From the NCBI GenBank assembly GCA_022826725.1, contig JAJDUF010000010.1, positions 62,001-126,000 of the forward strand: a DNA stretch of 64,000 nt. Reading direction: 5' to 3'. The stretch comes from Chloroflexota bacterium. Its GTDB lineage: Bacteria > Chloroflexota > UBA11872 > UBA12225 > JAJDUF01. Made by a program: the position numbers and the translations under genes. Positions within the stretch are counted from its first letter, which is position 1; every line of letters starts with the position of its first letter. This document shows, piece after piece, positions 49,412-59,501 of the stretch. The notes beneath the pieces are model-generated. The model was given only the letters and a program-made list of their open reading frames with translations, did not search any database and was not told the origin of the DNA.

Positions 49412-50869
49412 CTACGAGAGCGCCTTCTGGACCACCGCATCGCCGGCTTCGGAGGCTCGCTTCGCGGTATCGGGCATGCTCCATTTGCCGCTGAAACCCT
49501 CCTGCAAGACCGGCAGGATGGCGTTGTACCATGTCAGCCAGTGTTCCCACACGGCGTAGCCGCGTGCCCACTGATCCGGCAGTGTTTCCAGAATCTGCGT
49601 GGTGACCTTCATGTCCAGTTCCGGGAACTCGTTCAGATATGTCGGTGAGTTGGCGGCCTTCTTGTTGACGGGAAAGGCAGCACCAGTCTCGGCGTTCACC
49701 ATCTGCGCCTCTTCACCGCTCATAAAGGTAACGAAGTCAACGGCAGCCTCGAAAGCGCCCCGCTTCTGTGCCGTTGTCGTCACCACTCCGGGGATATTGT
49801 TGAAATTGGTGACGCGGTTCTTCGTTCCCTCCCAGCGCGGGGTGGGCATGACCTGCATCCTGAAGGCACCCGCGATGGTCTTGTACGACCCCTTCGGGCT
49901 GCTATTGCCGGCCATCGCATAGTTGCCCTTGTTGAAGTTGAACTCGCGATCAAGCCGCGTGCGGTCGGCGTCGAACATCTGGGGATGTACCGCGAACTTG
50001 TGAATTGTGTCGTAGGCCCACTGGAACACCTCAAGCTGCTGATCGTGGTGGATCAAACTCTTGAACGGTGAGCGCTCCCACAAGTCGGCGCCGTTGGCGT
50101 AGATCATGGGCCAGGTGAGGGCAGGGAAGGGGCCGGCGTGGAAGATGCCCCACCGATTGCTGTCGGCATCGGTGAGCTTGGTCGCGGCTTCGAAGACGTC
50201 GGCGGTGGTCCACGTGTCGTCGGGGGGGCTGAGGCTGGCGTTGTCGAACATGTCCGCGTTGTAGACCCACGTGTTGACATTCAGATGCCACGGGATACCG
50301 TACACCTTGCCGGCGACTTCCGAGTGCATCGGTGAGTAGTAATGCTCATCCTTCTGCCACTTCCTCACCTTAAGCTCGGCCGTGAGATCCGCAACCAAGC
50401 CGCGCTTCACCCAGCCCTCTAGGTAGTAGGCGGCCAATCCCTGAATGATGTCCGGGAGCGTGTCGGAGGCGGCCCAGGCGGTCAGCGCCTGGGCGTAATT
50501 CCGCCCTTCTCCGAAAATCGAGTACGAATCGAGGACGACGTGCGGATACATGGGCTTGAAGAGCGCCTCGGCCCCCATGACCGTCTGGGTGCGGGGGTGC
50601 TCCGGCGCTCGCAGCCAGTAGTGAGCGACTTGGAGGTCCACGGGCTGGGTGGTCTTACCCGCTGCGCCCTGAACACCCTGAGCGCCCTGGGCACCGGTCT
50701 CACCCTTGGGGCCGGCTGGTCCCGCTGGTCCCGCTGGTCCGGCCTGCGGTTGGCCCACATAGCGGACGGTTGGCTCGCCGCAGGCTGCGAGTACCGTGCC
50801 GCCGGCCAGCGCGGCCAGGGTCAGGGCCGACGTGCGGCGCGTGAACCTGCTGCTTGCGAGGGGTTTCAT
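49412..50869 (-). CDS. Solute-binding lipoprotein with a collagen-like stalk
   Basis: A 485-aa extracytoplasmic solute-binding protein of the sugar ABC family. The signal peptide 'MKPLASSRFTRRTSALTLAA' continues to the lipobox 'GTVLAAC', which predicts lipid anchoring. Right after it lies a Gly-X-Y run of about ten triplets ('GPAGPAGPAGPKGETGAQG' and more), which resembles collagen. The binding domain follows ('FKPMYPHVVLDSYSIF', 'GIPWHLNVNTWVYNADMF', 'FVTFMSGEEAQMV'). GGAAGGAGA precedes the ATG. No permease or ATPase gene is adjacent, so its transporter must be elsewhere. Confidence 0.88.
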   Translation of the reverse strand: MKPLASSRFTRRTSALTLAALAGGTVLAACGEPTVRYVGQPQAGPAGPAGPAGPKGETGAQGAQGVQGAAGKTTQPVDLQVAHYWLRAPEHPRTQTVMGAEALFKPMYPHVVLDSYSIFGEGRNYAQALTAWAASDTLPDIIQGLAAYYLEGWVKRGLVADLTAELKVRKWQKDEHYYSPMHSEVAGKVYGIPWHLNVNTWVYNADMFDNASLSPPDDTWTTADVFEAATKLTDADSNRWGIFHAGPFPALTWPMIYANGADLWERSPFKSLIHHDQQLEVFQWAYDTIHKFAVHPQMFDADRTRLDREFNFNKGNYAMAGNSSPKGSYKTIAGAFRMQVMPTPRWEGTKNRVTNFNNIPGVVTTTAQKRGAFEAAVDFVTFMSGEEAQMVNAETGAAFPVNKKAANSPTYLNEFPELDMKVTTQILETLPDQWARGYAVWEHWLTWYNAILPVLQEGFSGKWSMPDTAKRASEAGDAVVQKALS

Positions 50870-51036
50870 GTCCCTATCTCCTTCCCGGTCGGGCTGCCTG
50901 TGTTTAAAAACATATCCACTTCGTCTCCAAGTCGAGCAGTCCCAACTGCTCCATACTATAACATCACTTGGACAGACAGCAAAGTAGGTCCTCACGCCGC
51001 CATATCGTGCGGCAGGCCCCGACAGCAGCCCGGCTC

Positions 51037-51540
51037 TTAGGCGTCGAGCCAGAGCTGGCCGCGCTGCTTGACGCGCTCCAAGCGGCGCGGGTCAAAGGGG
51101 GGCGGGGGCGGGTAGCCGTGGGGCTGGGGTGGTTGGGCATCCGAGCCGAGGAGCGCTTGGATGGCCGGGTTGGTGTAGTAGGCGGTGTACGTCAACTCGA
51201 CCAGCGTGCGGAACGGTTCGGGGTGCTCGGTCTCAACGGCGCGCAAGACGGCGACACGCGCCGTGGCCGACAACGCCGCGAATGGGGACGTGCGGCCAGC
51301 AGCGCCCGGCGGTTCAGCAGTGTGGGCTTGGGCGCTCGCGTCCACGGCCGCCAAGACGGTGAGGACGTTCGTCCGGAGCGGCGGCTGCGCGTGGAGGTAG
51401 CCGTCCACGGCGGCGGCTCCGCCGGACTCACCGGCGCCGGGTAGCTCGCCTTCCGGTGGCACAAGCTCGTCCTGAATCGCCGTGAGGGTGGCTTGCTGCG
51501 CTGCGGTCAGGACGCGATAGCCGTCGGCTTGGCTAGTCAT
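51037..51540 (-). CDS. Gluconate 2-dehydrogenase subunit 3 family protein
   Basis: A 167-aa small subunit of the membrane-associated FAD dehydrogenase type. 'LTAAQQATLTAIQDELVPPE' is the conserved start of this family, and 'FRTLVELTYTAYYTNPAIQALLG' (read in two halves) the conserved end. The usual twin-arginine signal is missing. Its ATGA start overlaps the stop of the GMC gene by 4 bp, confirming one operon. No cytochrome c subunit gene follows. Confidence 0.87.
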   Translation of the reverse strand: MTSQADGYRVLTAAQQATLTAIQDELVPPEGELPGAGESGGAAAVDGYLHAQPPLRTNVLTVLAAVDASAQAHTAEPPGAAGRTSPFAALSATARVAVLRAVETEHPEPFRTLVELTYTAYYTNPAIQALLGSDAQPPQPHGYPPPPPFDPRRLERVKQRGQLWLDA

Positions 51541-53153
51541 GAGGCCACCTCGGAAAAGTTATTGGCGAGCCAATCGGCGGTGCGGAGCGCCAAGGCTTGG
51601 ATGGTACTGGTCGGGTTGATCGGCGCACAGGTCACGAACAGGCTCCCGTCTACGATGAAGAGGTTGGGAACGTCGTGGGTGCGCCCCCAACGATCCGTGA
51701 CGGAGTGCTGAGGATCGTCCCCCATTCGCGCGGTGCCCATCAGATGCCAGCCGGAGTTACGGAGCGGCGACTGGGTGAACACCGTATGGGCCCCGGCGGC
51801 TTCGAAGACTTCGGTCGCTCGGGCAACGCCGAAATCGAGCGCACGCTGACTATTCTCGCTCAACGTGTACTCGACCCGTGGGGCCGCGATGCCGTGTCCA
51901 TCCCGCAGCACCGGGTCGAGCGTGACGCGGTTATGTAGCTCCGGCAGGTCTTCCACCATCACGGCCACGGTGAGGGCATGACCAAACCGCTCGCGCCAGG
52001 TGCGATGGTGATCGGCGCCCCAGGGCAAAAGCTGGCCGGTGAAGGAACCGAGGGCCGTACCCAGCGGCCCAACGTCGCGGGCGAACTGTAATTGCAGGCC
52101 GCGCACGAAGCCGCGACTGCGGTCGGTTTCGTAGAACTCCTGGCAGTGGATGAGCAGGCCGTCCGGTCCCCGGTAGCCGTTGATCCGCTCCGGGAACACC
52201 CCGCTCACAAACGCGACCGGATGGAACATCAGGTTCCGGCCGACCAGCCCGCTGTCGTTGGCCAAGCCGTTCGGAAAGCGAGGTGAGGTCGAGTTGAGGA
52301 GCAGGCGTGGCGTGCCGACGCCGTTGCCAGCGAGCACGACGACCCGCGCCGCTTGGCGGTGCTCGTTGCCACCTTGGTCGTAGTACACGGCGCCAGCCGC
52401 GCAACCGTCTGCGTCTACGGTAATCTCGCGGACGCGGGCATGGGTCACGAGGCGCACGCCCTGGTCGAGGGCAGCGGGCCAGTAGGTGACGTGGGCGCTG
52501 GACATGGCGCCGATAGGGCAGCCCATGTCACACGGCCCACAGTTGTTGCATACGCTGCGGCCGTCGCCATGGGGCACGGTAATCAGGGCACAGTCCGACG
52601 GCCACCAATGCCAGCCCAGCTGCTCCAGCCCACGGACATAGACCTCGCCAGCGCGGTCGAGGCCGAGCGGCGGCGACTGCCGGGGCTGGCGGGGCGGATT
52701 AGCAGGATCACCGTTCAAGCCCGTGACCCCGATCATCGCGTCGTTCTGCTCGTAGTACGGCTCCAGGTCCCAGTAGGTCAAGGGCCAGTCGTCGGCAACG
52801 CCATCGAGGCTGTGGACGCGGAAATCGGAGGGGCGAAAGCGGGGGAAATGGCCACTCCAGTGGATAGTGCTGCCGCCGACGGCATTGAACATGAGCGGCA
52901 CAATCGGCGTCCGGTCCACGTTGACGGGGTAGTCTTCCGGGCGCTGGCGTACATTCGGGTCCTTGGCAAAATCGGTCGCCCGGTGGTGCTCCCAATCGGG
53001 CCGACTGTGGGGATACGATTGCGGATCAACCCAGCCGCCTTGCTCCAGGCAGACGACCGATAGCCCGGCTTGCGACAACGACCACGCCACCGCCGCGCCC
53101 GAGGCCCCCGCGCCGACAATGAGCACATCCGCCACGCCATCCTGCGCCGACAA
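51537..53153 (-). CDS. GMC-family FAD dehydrogenase large subunit
   Basis: A 538-aa flavoprotein. 'VLIVGAGASGAAVAW' binds ADP near the N-terminus, 'AVGGSTIHWSG' is the second GMC motif and 'GWHLMGTARMGDD' plus 'PNLFIVDGSLFVTC' the C-terminal GMC domain. 'CNNCGPCDMGCPIGAMSS' is a Cys cluster like that of bacterial FAD glucose dehydrogenases, which bind a [3Fe-4S] cluster. The start is set at a TTG (53153) with GGGGAGGAGG six bases upstream; the frame is open to 53240. The small subunit gene follows with a 4-bp overlap. It probably oxidises a sugar or polyol and passes electrons to a respiratory acceptor. Confidence 0.9.
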   Translation of the reverse strand: MSAQDGVADVLIVGAGASGAAVAWSLSQAGLSVVCLEQGGWVDPQSYPHSRPDWEHHRATDFAKDPNVRQRPEDYPVNVDRTPIVPLMFNAVGGSTIHWSGHFPRFRPSDFRVHSLDGVADDWPLTYWDLEPYYEQNDAMIGVTGLNGDPANPPRQPRQSPPLGLDRAGEVYVRGLEQLGWHWWPSDCALITVPHGDGRSVCNNCGPCDMGCPIGAMSSAHVTYWPAALDQGVRLVTHARVREITVDADGCAAGAVYYDQGGNEHRQAARVVVLAGNGVGTPRLLLNSTSPRFPNGLANDSGLVGRNLMFHPVAFVSGVFPERINGYRGPDGLLIHCQEFYETDRSRGFVRGLQLQFARDVGPLGTALGSFTGQLLPWGADHHRTWRERFGHALTVAVMVEDLPELHNRVTLDPVLRDGHGIAAPRVEYTLSENSQRALDFGVARATEVFEAAGAHTVFTQSPLRNSGWHLMGTARMGDDPQHSVTDRWGRTHDVPNLFIVDGSLFVTCAPINPTSTIQALALRTADWLANNFSEVAS

Positions 53154-53498
53154 CGCCGTCCTCCTCCCCGGCTCCCGGTAGTTGAGCCGGACCGTTCGCT
53201 TCTCGTACAAGCATAACCGGCGAAGGCCCGGCCCGGCCACCGCGCCGCTGCTGGCGCTAGACTCCGTTTGCCGGCAGCAAGCTCCGGCGGTACACTCTGA
53301 ATGGCCAGCGCCGCAGCAGTCCCTATGGTTGATGGCTCAAAGCGGCGGACAAGCATTCGCTCTCAATCATTCCCGATATAAGGTTCGAGTGCTTGTGGTA
53401 TGCAGAGCAGCGTATGTGTACTCCCGGAGGGTCGTGCCATGCTCCCGGCGGCGCACGGCACCCTCCAACTAACCTGATACGTATGGAGGTCTGTGACC
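53154..53498. other. Divergent intergenic region, about 345 bp
   Basis: No convincing gene. It contains GGTACACT at 53288-53295, matching the recurring -10-like box, about 200 bp before the 581-aa gene, and the GGAGG ribosome site for that gene near 53483. Confidence 0.4.
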
Positions 53499-55244
53499 AT
53501 GATTGAAGCGGAAACCCAAATTGCCGACCGCCTCTGGGAATTTACCCGCATGGAGCGCCAGTACCGCGTGGTCGGCGAGCAAGCGTTACAGAACACCAAC
53601 GATCTACTGCGCTTCATCGAAGAACGCAAGAGTAGACAGCGCTCGCTCCCCAAAGTGCGCCCGACGGATCGCGCAGCCTACGTGCAGCGGGCCTGCGACG
53701 TGGTGCTGGCCCTGGACCAACTCACGCCGCGCAGTCGCTACGTGCAGGCCGGCGCGCTCTACGCGGCCAATGCCCTCAGTGGGGAGTCCCTGCGTGCATT
53801 GGCGGACGAGGGCAGCGTGTCGTTGGAGAACTTCCAGGAGCTGTTCGACTTGGCCGGGGAGGCGCTGCGCCTCTACGACGAGGTGACCTTCACGCGGCCG
53901 GTGGCCGGGCCGGCCGTCGAACTGTACCTGGAGCTTGCCGCAATCTGGGCCGCGAGCGATGGCTGGCACTACAGCGAGTTCGTGGAGGAGTTCGCCGACA
54001 CCGAGAATCCCGAATCGGACCTGATGCGCTGGCAGAAGTATCTCTCGCCGGTACGGGTGGCGCCGCTCGGGGCGCGTATGCGCGTGCTGTTTCTGGCCGA
54101 AGTGCTGCGGCGGGCCGGTACGGAGGATGCGGAAGCGCGGGCACGGGCGCAAGAGAGCTACGAGCAGGCCGGGAACGACATTGAAGCGACCGTGGATACG
54201 GCCAGCGACCAGGAGATCGCGGACGGTTGGGACGTTCTCCTGGACCGCGTCCGTGCGGATGGCGAGGCGCAAACGGTCCCCCTCACACCCTTCGCCATTG
54301 ACATGGTACTGGCGCAAGCCTACGACGGCTTCGAGCCGGAACCCGACGAGCCACCGGCGACGTCGGAAGCGCTCGTTCGGCTGCTCAACACGCATGAAGT
54401 CGGCGTTGATCTCCCTGGCGATCTGTGGCTGGGAGAGCGGGAAGCGCGGATCAATGAAGCCTACCGGCAGCGGCGGCAGGAAGAGGAGCTGGAAGCCTAC
54501 CTGGAGCATGGGCGGATTAGCGTGGAGCAGGCCTTGTCACTAGCGCCCTCGATTGACGCGGTGCGCCGGCGCGTCCGTGCCTGTCGGTCGCTACGCTTCC
54601 TGGCGCTGACGGTAAGTAGCCTGGGGCTGAAGTCTAGGAGCATCCATCTATCATCCGCGCCGCCGGCCGGGATCCACCCGCTCATGGCCGCCCTGAGTCT
54701 GGAGGACCTGGAGGCCATCGGTGGCGACTCCGTGCGGTTTTTCTCGCTGGAAGTGCAGGCCCAGGAGCGGCAGCAGCGCGTGGTGCCGGACTTTCTGATC
54801 GGTGGCCTGGAGAAGGCGATCTTCGTCTGGCTGGAGCTACGAGCACGACGGCAAGCGCAGACCGCGATCATCCCGGTCAAGGAGTTCACGGCAGCCGCCA
54901 GCGAGGAATTGGAGCGCCTGCTGCTGCGGCCGCTGGCCGGTGAGGAGGATTTCGTCACGCTCCACGGACACGTCTACTACGTCGTCCAAGTCGCGGAGCA
55001 TAGTGGCGTGCAGGGACGACACGAACTGGACGAGTTCCTGGCCACGCCCGGCACACTCGAACCACTGCGCGCTTACCACGCCCGCGGCAGCGGCGAGTGG
55101 AACGAGCGCGTGCGCCGGCTGCTGGCCATGCTGGCCCGGAACGAGACGCCGACCTTCCAACCGACCACCATGGACGGGCCGCCGCCGCCCCCGCTCCGCA
55201 CGAGCGAGCTGAAGCGTCGCCGGCGCTTTCAGCGGTCTGCGTAG
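53499..55244 (+). CDS. Hypothetical protein, 581 aa
   Basis: I do not recognise a family. The protein is cytosolic, helical and acidic, with many Glu/Arg heptads ('QYRVVGEQALQNTNDLLRFI', 'EAYRQRRQEEELEAYLEHGR'). A repeat-like helical middle region and a C-terminal alpha/beta part ('DFVTLHGHVYYVVQVAEH') can be seen, with a Pro-rich segment and a basic end ('LKRRRRFQRSA'). The ATG at 53499 is used; a GTG two codons earlier is equally close to the GGAGG. It stands alone between the GMC operon and the tautomerase gene. It may be a scaffold or regulatory protein, but nothing in sequence says which. Confidence 0.7.
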   Translation: MIEAETQIADRLWEFTRMERQYRVVGEQALQNTNDLLRFIEERKSRQRSLPKVRPTDRAAYVQRACDVVLALDQLTPRSRYVQAGALYAANALSGESLRALADEGSVSLENFQELFDLAGEALRLYDEVTFTRPVAGPAVELYLELAAIWAASDGWHYSEFVEEFADTENPESDLMRWQKYLSPVRVAPLGARMRVLFLAEVLRRAGTEDAEARARAQESYEQAGNDIEATVDTASDQEIADGWDVLLDRVRADGEAQTVPLTPFAIDMVLAQAYDGFEPEPDEPPATSEALVRLLNTHEVGVDLPGDLWLGEREARINEAYRQRRQEEELEAYLEHGRISVEQALSLAPSIDAVRRRVRACRSLRFLALTVSSLGLKSRSIHLSSAPPAGIHPLMAALSLEDLEAIGGDSVRFFSLEVQAQERQQRVVPDFLIGGLEKAIFVWLELRARRQAQTAIIPVKEFTAAASEELERLLLRPLAGEEDFVTLHGHVYYVVQVAEHSGVQGRHELDEFLATPGTLEPLRAYHARGSGEWNERVRRLLAMLARNETPTFQPTTMDGPPPPPLRTSELKRRRRFQRSA

Positions 55245-55252
55245 GGCGCAGG

Positions 55253-55441
55253 CTAATCGCTATCGGACATCAGCTGGCCGCCCGAGGCCCAGTCATCGCG
55301 GTCAATCTCGTGGAAGACCACCGAGGTCCCGCCACGCGGCGCATTGAGGTGCTCCACAATGGCCTGCGTGATCGCCTCCGCACACGCCCGCTTCTGATCC
55401 ACCGTGCGACCGGCCAAGAGCTGCACTGTCACGTGGGGCAT
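55253..55441 (-). CDS. 4-oxalocrotonate tautomerase-like protein
   Basis: A 62-aa tautomerase-superfamily protein. The Pro after the initiator Met ('MPHVTVQLLAGRT') would become the catalytic N-terminal Pro1, and 'DQKRACAEAITQAIVEHL' is the conserved first helix. 'VVFHEIDRDDWASGG' ends with the usual strand. The protein normally forms hexamers or trimers and isomerises dienol or keto acids in aromatic breakdown, though many small members have unknown substrates. It lies antisense to the end of the 581-aa gene without overlap (8 bp gap). Confidence 0.9.
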   Translation of the reverse strand: MPHVTVQLLAGRTVDQKRACAEAITQAIVEHLNAPRGGTSVVFHEIDRDDWASGGQLMSDSD

Positions 55442-55531
55442 TCGCTCACCTCCCGCAGCGTCGTTCTCGCGTAGCCATCAGCATACGGCGGGCAACGCAG
55501 CCCGTCAAATCGTCGGCGGTGCGAGGCGCGT

Positions 55532-55558
55532 AACAAGGGCGGCGCTTGCCGCCCTGTT
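55532..55558. terminator. Stem-loop, possible bidirectional terminator
   Basis: AACA-A-GGGCGGC and GCCGCCC-TGTT arms flank a GCTT tetraloop. It is 91 bp upstream of the tautomerase start and 153 bp before the carboxylase gene. The tail has no clear T-run, so it may be a mere hairpin repeat. Confidence 0.35.
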
Positions 55559-55599
55559 GCCCACTGCCGTGCCCGGTGTTACGCTCTGCATACCATTTG

Positions 55600-55692
55600 G
55601 GCCTACCCCCCGGGCCCCCTCCCTGAAGGGAAGGGGAGTCAACAAGGCGCCCGGTATTCCCTTCCCTTCAGGGAGGGGATAGGGGTAGGTCG
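55600..55692. repeat. Two inverted type A repeats upstream of the carboxylase gene
   Basis: A 'CCTACCCCCCGGGCCCCCTC' unit with its GGGAAGGGG arm is followed by 'CCCTTCCCTTCAGGGAGGGG' and AGGGGTAGG, reading in opposite directions. They form a large inverted arrangement 19 bp before the carboxyltransferase start codon. Confidence 0.75.
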
Positions 55693-55710
55693 GCAACGGA
55701 TAGAGCGCCT

Positions 55711-57315
<1,605 letters not shown>

Positions 57316-57382
57316 GCTGGGCACGCCGACAATGTAGGACGAATAGCCCAGTCTACGGCAACCCCAACCGGGGGCGTAGCGT

Positions 57383-57388
57383 TACAAT
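57383..57388 (+). promoter_or_regulatory. -10-like hexamer TACAAT
   Basis: GTTACAATAACG lies 27 nt upstream of the DNA methyltransferase start, in AT-richer DNA than the carboxylase gene before it. It would give the restriction-modification genes their own promoter. Confidence 0.4.
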
Positions 57389-57414
57389 AACGTGTCAGGG
57401 CACAAGGGCTGACC

Positions 57415-58488
57415 ATGGGCACAGCTACCATCTATCAGCCGACGCTCCCACTCGGAATAGCCGGGAAGTTCCCCTCCACTCGCTATCAAGGTAGCAAGGC
57501 CAAGCTCGCCAACTGGATTTGGGAGCAAGTCGCGGGACTCGATTTTCTTACCTGCCTGGATGCCTTCGGCGGCACCGGCGCCATTGGCTATCGTCTGAAG
57601 CAAGAAGATAAACAGGTAACATATAATGACTGCTTACGCTTCAATTACCACATTGGTTTGGCGCTCATCGAGAATAATCACACTCAACTCAATCATGACG
57701 AGGTAGAGTGGATTCTTCAGAGACACCGGGATATTGCGTATCATCCATTTGTCGAGAGTGATTTCACCGACATTTACTTCACGGACGAAGAGAACGCTTG
57801 GATTGACCAAACTATCACTAATATCCGTCAGATCACCGATCCGTATAAACTTTCCCTTGCTTTCTTCGCTCTATGCCAGTCCTGTATAGTGAAACGACCG
57901 TACAATCTCTTTCATCGGAAGAATCTCTATATCCGATTAGCCGACGTGAAGCGATCTTTCGGCAACAAGAATTCGTGGGACAAGCCGTTTGACGAGTGGT
58001 TCCGTATCTTTGTACAAGAAGCGAACGAAGCCGTCTTCGACAACGGACAGCGAAACGTTGCGCTGAATATGGATGCCGCCGCTACTCCAAACGAGTACGA
58101 TATCGTCTATATTGATACTCCTTACATATCCAGGAAGGGATCATCTGTTGACTATCATTGGTATTACCATTTCTTGGAGGGGCTGGCAATGTACGACACT
58201 TGGGGAGAGATGATTGACTATAGCTCCAAGCATCTTCGGCTGAAGGCACGGCAAAGCGAATGGGGCGATAAACGAAAGATTCACGCTGCTTTCGATAGCG
58301 TGTTCAGGAGGCACCAGGATAGTATCATCGTTGTCTCTTACCGCAGTGACGGTATACCCTCCGAGAGGGAACTGCTCCATCTACTCCAGAGATATAAGCG
58401 CCATGTCACTGTTCGGCACTACGGGGAATATCAATATGTTCTATCTACTAACGGCAAGTCGAGAGAGATACTGCTGATCGGCACATAG
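57415..58488 (+). CDS. DNA adenine methyltransferase of an EcoRV-type system
   Basis: A 357-aa D12-class N6-adenine methyltransferase. 'RYQGSKAKLANWIW' and 'DAFGGTGAIGYRLK' (motif I, AdoMet binding) lie near the N-terminus, and 'DIVYIDTPYI' (motif IV, DTPY variant of DPPY) at about residue 225. A long inserted region between motifs acts as the target-recognition part. The next gene encodes an EcoRV-like endonuclease, so the methyltransferase likely protects GATATC sites. Its GC content is much lower than that of the flanking carboxylase genes, so it is probably acquired. Confidence 0.88.
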   Translation: MGTATIYQPTLPLGIAGKFPSTRYQGSKAKLANWIWEQVAGLDFLTCLDAFGGTGAIGYRLKQEDKQVTYNDCLRFNYHIGLALIENNHTQLNHDEVEWILQRHRDIAYHPFVESDFTDIYFTDEENAWIDQTITNIRQITDPYKLSLAFFALCQSCIVKRPYNLFHRKNLYIRLADVKRSFGNKNSWDKPFDEWFRIFVQEANEAVFDNGQRNVALNMDAAATPNEYDIVYIDTPYISRKGSSVDYHWYYHFLEGLAMYDTWGEMIDYSSKHLRLKARQSEWGDKRKIHAAFDSVFRRHQDSIIVVSYRSDGIPSERELLHLLQRYKRHVTVRHYGEYQYVLSTNGKSREILLIGT

Positions 58489-58526
58489 CACCCGCGCGAA
58501 ACGCGATCAAGAAAGCAGTGGGGAAA

Positions 58527-59288
58527 ATGAACGCACAGGAATTCAGAGAAGCTCTCGTCGGGCACTTCAACAGATTCACGGACTCCTTGGCTACGGACAC
58601 CGGCGACTGGGTAGTCAAAGGGTTCATTGACGTATATCGCCGCATTTATACAATCTCAATAGATACAAAAGTGGTGTCCAAGATCATCGAGTTGATGCTG
58701 TTTCCCGTTATTTCCCGATTTGCCGAGGAGCATGGATTCAGATTAATACTAAGCGAGCATCAGAATCACTATCCTGACATCAGCTTCCTTGCCCCAGATG
58801 GCAGCAAGTTTGCGCTTGATTTGAAGAGCACCTATCGAAAAACCCGGCGTTCGGTGAACGGCTTCACACTGGGATCATTCACTGGCTACTTTCGACAACG
58901 CGAATCCAGGAAGAACATCACGTTCCCATACGAGGAATATAGCGGACATTTCATTCTCGGCACGATCTACAGCCGGGTGGATGGCGCAGTTGACGAACGC
59001 CGTGTTTACACAATTGACGATCTCCAGAGTGTTGTATCCGTAATCGGCGATTTCACTTTCTTGCTACAAGAGAAGTGGCGAATTGCCGGTGAGCGCCCTG
59101 GGAGCGGTAATACCAGGAACATCGGCTCGATCAGAAGTATTCGGGGCCTAGTGGATGGCAACGGGCCATTCGCACCCCATGGCCCAGACGTGTTCGATGA
59201 CTATTGGATGAACTACCTAACACCGGATATGGCACGAGCCATCGACTCCCCGGCCCCGTATCGAAACCTCGACGAATACTGGCAGTAG
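58527..59288 (+). CDS. EcoRV-type type II restriction endonuclease
   Basis: A 253-aa homologue of EcoRV, recognisable along most of its length. 'HQNHYPDISFLAP' corresponds to the Q-loop and catalytic D84; 'FALDLKSTYRK' provides D98 and K100 (EcoRV D74, D90, K92). E55 ('SKIIELML') matches EcoRV E45. 'VNGFTLGSFTGYFR', 'FILGTIYSRV' and 'KWRIAGERPGSGNTRNIGSI' align well; the last contains the recognition-loop GSGNT. Expected action is blunt cleavage at GATATC. The ATG at 58527 is used; a GTG at 58518 is in frame. It follows the methyltransferase after 38 bp. Confidence 0.9.
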   Translation: MNAQEFREALVGHFNRFTDSLATDTGDWVVKGFIDVYRRIYTISIDTKVVSKIIELMLFPVISRFAEEHGFRLILSEHQNHYPDISFLAPDGSKFALDLKSTYRKTRRSVNGFTLGSFTGYFRQRESRKNITFPYEEYSGHFILGTIYSRVDGAVDERRVYTIDDLQSVVSVIGDFTFLLQEKWRIAGERPGSGNTRNIGSIRSIRGLVDGNGPFAPHGPDVFDDYWMNYLTPDMARAIDSPAPYRNLDEYWQ

Positions 59289-59501
59289 CGTGATCGGATT
59301 CCGCGGCCCAAGCCGACTCCGCGGCACGTTTCTCCGCCTGGGGAGTGAGTGGCGGTTGACCGCTTTGGAGTGCGCCGGCAGTGCGTGACACAACACTGGC
59401 AGCCATGATGCTACTATCCTAGCACGGGATCGTAGGGTAGGGACACAATGCCAAGCGCCGGTCCCAGCCGTCCGAATACCACGCGCTGCGGTGAATGAAG
59501 C

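Noticed and set aside
49242..49571. Minus-strand frame of 109 aa at 49242-49571
   Set aside because: It overlaps the end of the solute-binding gene in another frame and has no recognisable motif or ribosome site; the 170-bp gap 49239-49411 is left unassigned.
50600..50780. Collagen-like run as a phage tail-fibre gene
   Set aside because: It follows a lipobox signal and precedes a clear solute-binding fold; no phage genes are nearby.
5108..55692. Repeat blocks as CRISPR arrays or insertion sequences
   Set aside because: The units are not regularly spaced with unique spacers, and no transposase or Cas gene accompanies them.
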